Part shown: positions 35,846-43,399 of the stretch, in pieces
Layout of the letters: every line of letters starts with the position of its first letter
How positions within the stretch are numbered: the first letter of the stretch is position 1
NCBI GenBank assembly: GCA_965215345.1
Contig: CBDCDL010000001.1
Coordinates: 248,001-312,000, forward strand
Reading direction: 5' to 3'
DNA: 64,000 nt
Source of the DNA: CATQHW01 sp965215345
GTDB taxonomy: Bacteria > Spirochaetota > Spirochaetia > SZUA-6 > Bin103
The notes under the pieces: generated by a model
The model's database searches: none
The model's input: the letters and a program-made list of their open reading frames with translations, nothing else
Told to the model about the DNA's origin: nothing
Made by a program: the position numbers and the translations under genes

Positions 35846-36022
35846 GTTGCCAGTGGTTGAGATCCCGGACTGACATCGCCTGGACGCGATCATCCCGATC
35901 AGAAGAATTGGATATTGTTTTCACGCTCCGCCGCACCATCCACCCATCATCACAGGAGGTCGCCACCAGATACTCACGTTCGTTGAGCACTCATATTCTT
36001 GACTGGCTGTGTTTCTCAGAAG
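35846..36022. other. Spacer with tail of second IS110 left-end segment
   Basis: After the GTTGC duplication, CAGTGGT-GAG continues the alignment with the IS110 left end (31815-31825). Weak likeness may extend to about 35965, where TTGTT-CACGC-C and CACAGGAGG parallel the bases before the IS110 transposase ATG. No transposase or other gene follows; sequence then meets PIN-derived DNA at 36023. Confidence 0.35.
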
Positions 36023-36338
36023 GAGGCGGTACATGGATGGGCGCAGCACACGGACGTGGTGCGCTGGAGCCTGGACCTGCGCTACCAGCACGCGGGCGTC
36101 CCCAACAACGTCGGCGAGGCGCCGCAGGACTTTACCTGGAAGCGGCCGGACGCCGAGATCGCCTGCTATCCGCCGGAGGCGGACTTCGTCGTGCAGAGCG
36201 CCCGCGACCCCGAGTCGGTCGTGCGCTCCGCGGCCGAGTTCAACCGCATTCGCCAGCGCTACGAGCGTACGCGCCCGCCCGGCCCGGAGCGGGGCTGGAT
36301 TCCCTACGACCAGCGTCCCGGAACATCCTGATCGACAA
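36023..36338 (+). pseudogene. Chimeric scar: PIN-gene fragment fused to PhyH 3' end
   Basis: Bases 36023-36058 are identical to 26758-26793 of the PIN gene. From 36047 onward the sequence matches the PhyH gene at 29613-29904, including the stop and about 10 bases beyond (CATCCTGATCGACAA). The two sources share CACACGGACGTG (12 bp) exactly at the join. The open frame encodes the last 95 residues of PhyH (for example NNVGEAPQDFTWKRPDAEIA) with a few substitutions and no metal-binding HxD. It is a duplicated, deleted copy without function. Confidence 0.88.
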
Positions 36339-36477
36339 GGTCGACGTGCCGCCGCCGAGCGACGTCTTCGCGCAACCGTGGTGACTCGACAATACGGGCA
36401 CAGGGTACCTATCACGGCTATCCCATACCGACCACCGACCCGTTCCGGGTTGCCGTAATCTCGCGACGGAGCGGTGC

Positions 36478-37791
36478 TTGAGTTCGGCTCTCAGAATCGA
36501 CTTCGAGTGGCTGCCTTGCGAATACGGCAGTGAAGCGGAGCGCGCGACACTTGCTGAACTTGAACTCGTCGTCGACGGCCACTGTGCGACGGAGCTGGAC
36601 GACGGACTCGCAAAACCGTCCGCAGATCCGCTCGGCTTTCCGCTCTTCATCTGGCTGAGTGGTTTGCCGTCAACTGGTGGCGGCTGCTCTGGGAACCCAG
36701 GGCGGACGGCCTCTCTTGGCGGATGAGCCACAAGATGGGCGCGGCAGGAGGGGGGGTACATCTGGCCCGACGTGTCGTTCAGCAGCAACTGGGAATCGGT
36801 CCTCGTCAGCTCGTGTCGTACCGAACACTCGGAGGCGCAGCCGATTCGCTATCTCAACGACTTCAGCGCCGTCATTCCCGTGCGAGACTTCGAACGCTGC
36901 ATCGACCGGTTCGTGAGCAGCACGGTCGCAAGGCTGTCGGACACCGTGAGCGTGGAGACGGAGCTGAGCGTTCTGTGGCGCGACGTGATCAACGAGCGCC
37001 GCGACCACGATCTGTTTCGCCGGCGGAAACTGGAAGCGTGTATGGGGTATGACCCCGACGAGGCTCCGCAGGGGCTGGTACGCAGCCTGCGGCGAGCCGT
37101 TGATTCGTATGGTGACGGCGCGGTTCACGAGATGGCGGCCGCGTGCAGGAGCGACGCGCTCTCTCACATCGAGACTCTCGCGGAGGAGGTACGACGCAAC
37201 GGTTTGAAGGTCCGCGTTTCCTCGCATGAGACGTTGCGCCGTCGCATCGAGCAGGAGAGCAGATGCTCGTATCTCCCCTGGGAGCGGGCAAGAAAAGCAG
37301 CCGATAGTGCGCGTAGTGTGTGGAACCTGAAGGGCCCGATTCCGACATCGATGCTCGCCGGTTTGTTCGAAATCAGAGAGTCGGAACTGTCGGATGAGCT
37401 GCCGATCGGAGCACATCCGGTGTCCGCCGGGTTTCGCGACACTGACGACCTGGGCGGGATGCGCATTTCGTGGAACGTGCGTTCACCTGCAGGTCGGCGA
37501 TTTGCACTTGCTCGCCTGGTGGCGGATCATCTTGCGTCCCCCGTCGAAGAACGGCTCTTGCCGGCGACCAACGTGCGCACGAGCAAGCAGCAGTTCCAGC
37601 GCGCATTCGCCCAGGAGTTCCTGTGCCCGTATGATGCGCTACAGGAGGTGATCGGTGCGGGTGAACCGGCCGGGGATGACATCGAGTCGGCGGCCGAACA
37701 CTTCGAGGTTTCTCCGTGGGTAGTCGTCTGCACCCTCGTCAACAACGGGGTTTTGACACCAGAAGCACTTACCGACTGGGGTGTGCTGTAG
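36478..37791 (+). pseudogene. Large hypothetical protein with IrrE/ImmA-like C-terminal domain, two frameshifts
   Basis: Three frames join into one protein of about 437 residues. The first gives RIDFEWLPCEYGSEAERATL; after the AAAA run at 36612-36615 the next gives HLAEWFAVNWWRLLWEPRAD and WRMSHKMGAAGGG; after a 7-G run at 36750-36756 the third gives YIWPDVSFSSNWESVLVSSC and runs to the stop at 37791. The C-terminal 130 residues (RFALARLVADHL ... SKQQFQRAFAQEFLCPYDAL ... AEHFEVSPWVVVCTLVNNGV) follow the IrrE/ImmA layout, but the zinc-binding H-E-x-x-H is replaced by A-L-A-R-L-V-A-D-H. The start is uncertain (TTG 36478). Both lesions are in homopolymers. Confidence 0.65.
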
Positions 37792-38626
37792 AGACGTGAC
37801 GTCGCAGGCGCCGCTCCAGCGCCCGCACCAGGATCGACAGGCTGATGGTCATCACCAGGTAGAGGAAGGCGACGGTGTTGTAGGTCTCGAAGAAGCGGAA
37901 CGAGGAGGCCGAGTAGACCTTGGCCTGCTGGGTGATGTCCTGCACCCCCAGCACGGAGACCAGCGCCGAGTCCTTGATCATGGCCACGAACTCGTTGCCC
38001 AGCGGCGGCAGCACCGTGCGCGTCGCCTGCGGCAGGACCACGCGCAGCATCGCCTGCCGCCGGCTCATCCCCAGCGACAGCGCCGCTTCCGACTGCCCGC
38101 GCGGCACGGCCTCAATGCCGGCGCGGAAGATCTCGGCCAGGAAAGCGCTGTAGCCGATGGTGAGGGCAATGATGGCCCGCCAGACGAAGTCGACCCGCCG
38201 CACGCTCAGCGGCGCCATCCAGCCGGCGGCGATCAGCGGCTCGGCCAGCCGATTGATCACGACTACCAGGGCCGGCGCCGCCACGAAGGCGACGTAGTAG
38301 AGGATGACCAGCATCGGCACGCCGCGCACCACCTCGACGTAGACGCTCGCCGCCTCGCGCAGCACGCGGCGGTGCGAGGCGCGCATCAACCCGAACAGCA
38401 GGCCCACGGCCACCGCCGCGACGTAGGCGATCACCGACACGTACAGCGTGGTGACGATCCCGCGGCTGACCGCGCGGAAGATGATCCGGTAATCCTCCTC
38501 CCGCACCACCGACCACACCGCCAGCACGCCCAGCAGCATCACGACCAGCAGCCAGTAGGGCAGGCCGGAGAAGGCCGCGACCGGCAGCAGGTGCCGCCGC
38601 GACGGGCCGGCGGTGCCCCGGCTCAT
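37769..38626 (-). CDS. Polar amino acid ABC transporter permease (HisM/ArtM type)
   Basis: The product is 285 residues. Membrane segments are separated by the loop EVVRGVPMLVILYYVAFVAA, and the EAA motif region reads RGQSEAALSLGMSRRQAMLR followed by VVLPQATRTVLPPLGNEFVA and IKDSALVSVLGVQDITQQAK, the usual signature of polar amino acid permeases. It lies 28 bp after the binding protein gene in the same direction, so the two form an operon; an ATPase gene is not seen. Its 3' end overlaps the end of the convergent IrrE-like pseudogene by 23 bp. Confidence 0.92.
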   Translation of the reverse strand: MSRGTAGPSRRHLLPVAAFSGLPYWLLVVMLLGVLAVWSVVREEDYRIIFRAVSRGIVTTLYVSVIAYVAAVAVGLLFGLMRASHRRVLREAASVYVEVVRGVPMLVILYYVAFVAAPALVVVINRLAEPLIAAGWMAPLSVRRVDFVWRAIIALTIGYSAFLAEIFRAGIEAVPRGQSEAALSLGMSRRQAMLRVVLPQATRTVLPPLGNEFVAMIKDSALVSVLGVQDITQQAKVYSASSFRFFETYNTVAFLYLVMTISLSILVRALERRLRRHVSTAHPSR

Positions 38627-38654
38627 GGCAGCAGGTCGAGAGTCGGGCCGACTC

Positions 38655-39437
38655 CTACGGGCTGTACTCGAAGAACCACTTGACGCTCAGCGCCTCCAGG
38701 AAGCCTTCCGCGGCAAGCTCCCGGATCACCTCGTCGAACGGCTCGCGCAGGTCGGAGCCGGGCGTGAAGATGAAGCCGAAGTCCTCCGTGCCCAGCGCCT
38801 CGCCGACCGTCTTGAGGGCGTCGGGGTTGGCGCCGATGTAGCCGCGGCTCGAGGCGGCGTCCATGAGCACCAGGTCCACGTCGCCGATGATCAGCGCCTG
38901 CACCGCGGCGCCGAAGGTGTCGAACAGCTTGATGCGCGGGTTGTCCTCGTTCCCGTCCAGGATGTCGTAGACGGCCACGTAGAAGTTGGTGGTGCCGGCC
39001 TGCGAGCCGATCAGCAGCTCCTCGTCCGCGGCGACCTCCTCCGGCGTGGTGAAGCGCTCCTCCTCCGCGCGCACCAGCATGAACTGCTGCGAGGTGAGGT
39101 ACGGGATGGAGAAATCCACCCGCTCGGCGCGCTCCTCGGTGATGGTGATGCCGTCCATGCCGACGTCGAACTGGCCGTTGCGCACCGCCTCGATCATCGC
39201 GTCCCAGGCGGTCACCTGCCAGTCGACGGCGCAGTTGAGCCGCCGGCAGATCTCGTTGACCGCGTCGTACTCCCAGCCGACCGCCTGCCCGGTCCTGGGG
39301 TCGACGAAGTTCAGGGGCACGTAGTCGTTGCCGGTCACGGCGACGACGGTGCGCCCGCCCAGATCCGGCAGGCCGAACGCTGCTTGCGCGGCCAGCAGCG
39401 CCAAGGCCGCCGCGAACCCTCGTATGGTGTGTTTCAT
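38655..39437 (-). CDS. Amino acid ABC transporter substrate-binding protein
   Basis: The product is 260 residues. ATG 39437 is chosen because a signal peptide follows directly (MKHTIRGFAAALALLAAQAA). The mature protein has family 3 (SBP_bac_3) motifs: GQAVGWEYDAVNEICRRLNC, NGQFDVGMDGITITEERAER and VDFSIPYLTSQQFMLVRAEE. GSQAGTTNFYVA and VDLVLMDAASSRGYI belong to the second lobe; the Asp there usually contacts the ligand amino group. With the permease downstream it forms a periplasmic uptake system for a polar amino acid. Confidence 0.92.
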   Translation of the reverse strand: MKHTIRGFAAALALLAAQAAFGLPDLGGRTVVAVTGNDYVPLNFVDPRTGQAVGWEYDAVNEICRRLNCAVDWQVTAWDAMIEAVRNGQFDVGMDGITITEERAERVDFSIPYLTSQQFMLVRAEEERFTTPEEVAADEELLIGSQAGTTNFYVAVYDILDGNEDNPRIKLFDTFGAAVQALIIGDVDLVLMDAASSRGYIGANPDALKTVGEALGTEDFGFIFTPGSDLREPFDEVIRELAAEGFLEALSVKWFFEYSP

Positions 39438-39544
39438 GGTGACGGGAGTGTTTCCGTTTCCTCGAAGGCAGGCAACCACGGCGGTGTGCGCTCCGCCCGC
39501 CTGCGCTTTTGACGCCTGCGGGGAGCCGCGCTACCGTCGCCCGC

Positions 39545-40933
39545 ATGGGCGTCTCCAGAGGAGTGCGTTCGCGCGCCACTTCCCGGATGCTGACCATGAT
39601 CCCGGTCGCGTTGGTGCTGTGGGGCTGCGGGGAGACCGAGGAAGGTCAGGACACCGGAGCACTGCCCACACTCTACGGACCAGCCGGGAACCCGATACCG
39701 GCCGCCCCCGCCGTCCCGGACGGAGCGGTCTCGGCCGAGGTCGCGGAAGGCCTGGAGGCGCTGTTCGACCGCACGGTCCCCGGTGGGCCGATCGAGGCGA
39801 TCGACCGGTTGGGCGCCGCCGGCGACCCCCGCGTGCTGTGGCTGCTGACCGACCTGTTCCCGTTCTCGAACCGCGACATGCTGACGGCGGTCCGGGCCGC
39901 CTTCGTGGAGCTTACCCGAACCGAGCTCGCGGCCGAGGACGACGGACGCCTGACCATGATCAACCGCCTGATCGCCTGGGATCTGCCGGCCTTCCCCGGC
40001 TATCGCGAGTACAAGTGGCGGCTGTTCCGTTTCATCGAGCCCCTGTGGGAGCCGTTCTTCACCGACGAGGACTCGATCATAGACTGGCGGCTGGTCGGCT
40101 GGGGCGGCGTGGCCATCGACGGGCGCCTGCACGCCACGCCGGAGGAGCGCTGCCTGCGCGGCTGCATCCCGGCGATCGACGATCCGGCGGTCACCTCCGC
40201 CTCCGGCGGCGACTGGTATCCGGACGAGCGGCTGGTGTTCGGCGTGGTCATCAACGGCGAGGCGCGCGCCTACCCGAAGAACATGATGGAAGTCCACGAG
40301 ATGGTGAACGACACGCTGGGCGGGCGCCGCTTCGGCATGCCGTACTGCACGCTGTGCGGGTCCGCGCAGGCGTACTTCACCGACGATGTGGAGGGCTTCA
40401 GCCCCGTGCTGCGCACCTCCGGCCTGCTGTCCCGCTCGAACAAGTTCATGTACGACCGCAGCACCTGGTCGGCGGTCGACACCTTTACCGGCCAGGCGCT
40501 GTCCGGGCCGCTGCATGAGGCCGGCGTGGTGCTGACGCCGGTGGCGGTGGTCACCTCCACCTGGGGTGACTGGAAGCGCCGGCACCCGGAGACGACGATT
40601 CTCGACCGGTTTCGCGCCTACCCGCTGGACCCGCTCAGGGGCCGTGACGACCACGGCCCGATCTTCCCGGTCGGCGACGTCGACCAGCGCCTGCCGACCC
40701 AGGAGCGGGTGCTTGGCGTGGACGCGCCGGACGGGCCGATCGCCTTCCCGGTGGCGCCGGCGGTAATCGCACTGAAGGAGGATGTGGCGGTGGAGATGGG
40801 CGGCGTCCGCCTGGAGCTGGAGGGCAGCGGCCTGCGCGCGTTCATCGGCGAGCGGGACGCGGCCGCGCACGAGGCGTTCTGGTTCGCCTGGAGTCAGTTC
40901 AAGCCGGACACAAGGATCTGGGAGCGTACGTGA
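39545..40933 (+). CDS. DUF3179 domain-containing lipoprotein
   Basis: The product is 462 residues. The N-terminus RMLTMIPVALVLWGC ends in a lipobox (L-W-G-C), so it should be lipid-anchored outside the inner membrane. The DUF3179 domain is clear: WYPDERLVFGVVINGEARAY, PKNMMEVHEMVNDTLGGRRF and the Cys pair MPYCTLCGSAQAYFTDD, then RSTWSAVDTFTGQALSG. ATG 39545 is preferred over 39509 because the shorter form begins near the signal. Its stop overlaps the GTG of the SelA-like gene by 4 bp. The biochemical role of DUF3179 is unknown; the Cys residues could bind metal. Confidence 0.88.
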   Translation: MGVSRGVRSRATSRMLTMIPVALVLWGCGETEEGQDTGALPTLYGPAGNPIPAAPAVPDGAVSAEVAEGLEALFDRTVPGGPIEAIDRLGAAGDPRVLWLLTDLFPFSNRDMLTAVRAAFVELTRTELAAEDDGRLTMINRLIAWDLPAFPGYREYKWRLFRFIEPLWEPFFTDEDSIIDWRLVGWGGVAIDGRLHATPEERCLRGCIPAIDDPAVTSASGGDWYPDERLVFGVVINGEARAYPKNMMEVHEMVNDTLGGRRFGMPYCTLCGSAQAYFTDDVEGFSPVLRTSGLLSRSNKFMYDRSTWSAVDTFTGQALSGPLHEAGVVLTPVAVVTSTWGDWKRRHPETTILDRFRAYPLDPLRGRDDHGPIFPVGDVDQRLPTQERVLGVDAPDGPIAFPVAPAVIALKEDVAVEMGGVRLELEGSGLRAFIGERDAAAHEAFWFAWSQFKPDTRIWERT

Positions 40934-42411
40934 CCGACGCCGGGCATGGCGGCATCTATGCCCGGCTCGGGGTTCGGACCTACATCGACCTGACGGCCAC
41001 CGAGTCCATCCACGGCGGCGCGCCCATGCTGCCGGAGGTGCGGCGGGCGATGGCCGAAGCGGCCGACGGCTCGGTGGTCATCGACGAGCTCATGGCGCGG
41101 GCCGGCGAGCGGATCGCCGGGCTGCTCGACGTTCCCGCGGCGCTGGTCACCAGCGGCGCGGCGGGCGCGCTCACCGCGGCCACCTGCGCGTGCGTGGCCG
41201 GCGGCGACCCCGAGCGGGCCGTGCAGCTTCCCGATCTCGACGGTATGCGCGACGAGGTGGTCATGCCTTTGCAGTCACGCACCGTGTTCGACCAGACCAT
41301 CCGCGCGGTCGGTGTACGGCTGGTCGCGGTGGACTCCGCCGCCCAGTTGCGCGCGGCGGCCGGCCCGCGCACCGCGCTCGTGGCGATGTGGGCCGGCGCG
41401 GCTGCCGCCCAGTCCGTGACGGTGGAGGATCTGGCCGCTGCCGGCCGGCAGCATGGGGCGCGGGTGGTGATCGACGCGGCGGCCGAGCTGCCGGCGGTGC
41501 CGAACCGCTGGCTGGCCGCCGGCGCCGACCTGGTCTGCTACTCGGGCGGCAAGGTCCTGCAGGGACCGCAGGGCGCGGGACTCCTGCTGGGCCGCGAGGA
41601 CCTCGTGCAGGCCGCGTGGATGCACTGCGCCCCGCACGGGACCTTCGGCCGCATGATGAAGGTCAGCAAGGAGGAGATCGCCGGCATGCTGGCGGCGGTC
41701 GAGCACCTGGTTGACGGCCGCGACCTGGACGCGGAATTCGGGCGCTGGCGCGGATGGTACCGGCGGATCGCGGACGCCCTCGCCCCGGTCGGGGGCGTGC
41801 GCACGGAGGTGCGGGAGTCGGGAGGCCGCAGTCCGTATCCGATCCTGATGGTCTCCTGGGATCCCGAGCAGGTGCCGCTGGCCGCCGGACAGGTCGGAGC
41901 GGCCCTGCGCGCCGGCGCGCCGCCGATCCTGTCGCATGCCGAGGGTGACGGCTGCGAGTTCATGGTCCGGCCGGTGTCGATGGTCGAAGGGGACGCGGAG
42001 GTGACCGCCCGCCGGCTGGTGGAGATCCTCGGCGGCGCAACGGAGCCGCGTCCGGTCGAGCCGCCGGCGGACGGCGTCGACGGCGAGTGGGAGGTGGACG
42101 TCCGCTTCGTCTCGGGCTGCGCCCGGCACCGGTTCAGCCTGACGGGCGCGACCGGCGGAACCCGTATCCGCGGCCGGCACCGCGGGACGCGGGCGGCGGG
42201 CGAGCTGACCGGCCGGATCGACGGCTACGCGGTGATGCTCGACAGCGTGCTTGCCACCGAGGGCGCCCGGCTGACCTATCGCTTCGAGGGCACCTTCGAC
42301 GCGGTCGCAGGGACCATGGCCGGCACGCTCAGGCTGGGAGAGCAGCTCGTGGACGGCTTCGGCGCAGGCAGCGTGACCTGGACGGCGCGCCGTCCGGCCT
42401 CAGGTGCGTGA
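40930..42411 (+). CDS. SelA/DgaE-like PLP-dependent enzyme with C-terminal extension
   Basis: The product is 493 residues from GTG 40930. Fold-type I PLP enzyme of the SelA-like group: YARLGVRTYIDLTATESIHG near the start, SGAAGALTAATCACVAG (cofactor phosphate cup), ARVVIDAAAELPAVPNRWLA (Asp on the pyridine N) and DLVCYSGGKVLQGPQGAGLL with the Schiff-base Lys. Residues 375-490 form an added beta-rich domain (EVDVRFVSGCARHRFSLTGA). Such proteins act on amino-sugar acids or amino acids rather than tRNA. Translational overlap with the DUF3179 gene ties the two together. Its 3' end overlaps the convergent PhyH gene by 12 bp. Confidence 0.85.
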   Translation: MTDAGHGGIYARLGVRTYIDLTATESIHGGAPMLPEVRRAMAEAADGSVVIDELMARAGERIAGLLDVPAALVTSGAAGALTAATCACVAGGDPERAVQLPDLDGMRDEVVMPLQSRTVFDQTIRAVGVRLVAVDSAAQLRAAAGPRTALVAMWAGAAAAQSVTVEDLAAAGRQHGARVVIDAAAELPAVPNRWLAAGADLVCYSGGKVLQGPQGAGLLLGREDLVQAAWMHCAPHGTFGRMMKVSKEEIAGMLAAVEHLVDGRDLDAEFGRWRGWYRRIADALAPVGGVRTEVRESGGRSPYPILMVSWDPEQVPLAAGQVGAALRAGAPPILSHAEGDGCEFMVRPVSMVEGDAEVTARRLVEILGGATEPRPVEPPADGVDGEWEVDVRFVSGCARHRFSLTGATGGTRIRGRHRGTRAAGELTGRIDGYAVMLDSVLATEGARLTYRFEGTFDAVAGTMAGTLRLGEQLVDGFGAGSVTWTARRPASGA

Positions 42412-43251
42412 CCAGCGGCTGGGGGCCATCCCCGGCGCGTTGTCGGCCATGCCCTGGGGCTTGTTGCCCACCGCGAAGTCGAACTCGCGGGCGTTCGAGT
42501 CGCTGAAGTAGGGCCGCACCCGCGCGGGGAGCGTGGCCAGCTCCTCCGCCGTGGCCATGGGCACTTCCGCGATCGGCCCCGCCCAGGCCGGCCGGTAGGC
42601 GATCGCGATCATGCGCCGCGCGCGCGTGCCGGTGTTGGGCAGCGTGCCGTGGAACGCGCGGTGGTTGAGGAACAGTGCGGAGCCGGCACGGCACGGCACC
42701 ACCACCTGCTCGGGGTGGCTGGTGTAGCGCTTGTACGGGTGGGCGTCGGCGTGCATGCACAGGTGAGAGCGGGGGACCACCCGGAACGGCGACACGTCCA
42801 TGGTCAGGTCGTCCAGGTAGTAGAGGACGCGCACCGTGATCGGACAGCTCCCTTCGTAGCCGAAGATCGTCGAGCCGTACGGCTGGCCGTCGGTGTGCAG
42901 GCTGATCCCCGGCGTGCCGGGCTCGGAGCGGTCGTAGGTGACGTTGTGCAGGCACAGGATGCGGTCGCCGAACAGACGCTCCAGCAGGCCCAGCGTCGGC
43001 CGGTGGGTCACCAGTTCGGCCAGGACGGGGCTGCGCAGGTGCACCCGGCTGCAGCCGCGCTGCCGTTCGCTGTAGTCCCGGCCCTCCGTGGGCAGCGTGT
43101 CGGTCTCGGCCCGCAGCGTCTCCAGGTGATCGGGTGAGAGGATGTCGGGGACGATCAAGTAGCCCTCCATCTCGATCTGCCGGATGCGCTCCCCCTCGCT
43201 CAAAGCGGACCAGTCGCGGTCGTCGACGTTCAGGCCGTTCCACGTGCGCAT
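42400..43251 (-). CDS. Phytanoyl-CoA dioxygenase (PhyH) family protein
   Basis: The product is a 283-residue Fe(II)/2-oxoglutarate oxygenase. It opens IRQIEMEGYLIVPDILSPDH; the first metal ligands are H-x-D in GISLHTDGQPYGSTIFGYEG, and the distal His is in LFLNHRAFHGTLPNTGTRAR with the following Arg for 2-oxoglutarate. The end FAVGNKPQGMADNAPGMAPS is typical of a marine PhyH subgroup. It is divergent from aceE across 148 bp and convergent with the SelA-like gene. The substrate is unknown. Confidence 0.9.
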   Translation of the reverse strand: MRTWNGLNVDDRDWSALSEGERIRQIEMEGYLIVPDILSPDHLETLRAETDTLPTEGRDYSERQRGCSRVHLRSPVLAELVTHRPTLGLLERLFGDRILCLHNVTYDRSEPGTPGISLHTDGQPYGSTIFGYEGSCPITVRVLYYLDDLTMDVSPFRVVPRSHLCMHADAHPYKRYTSHPEQVVVPCRAGSALFLNHRAFHGTLPNTGTRARRMIAIAYRPAWAGPIAEVPMATAEELATLPARVRPYFSDSNAREFDFAVGNKPQGMADNAPGMAPSRWSRT

Positions 43252-43399
43252 GACACCTCAACGTAGATCGGCGGACCCTGCCCCGGCAAGGCGGCCGCTG
43301 CCGGTCTGCCGGTCGGTCCCGGCGGGGCGGATACCTCGGATGCCTGGATGCCTGCCGGATGGTGGAACTGCACGGGCGTTTGGGCTATCTTCTCCAGCG

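Noticed and set aside
34559..35860. Plus-strand frame across istA
   Set aside because: It is the shadow of istA on the minus strand and crosses the element's terminal repeat.
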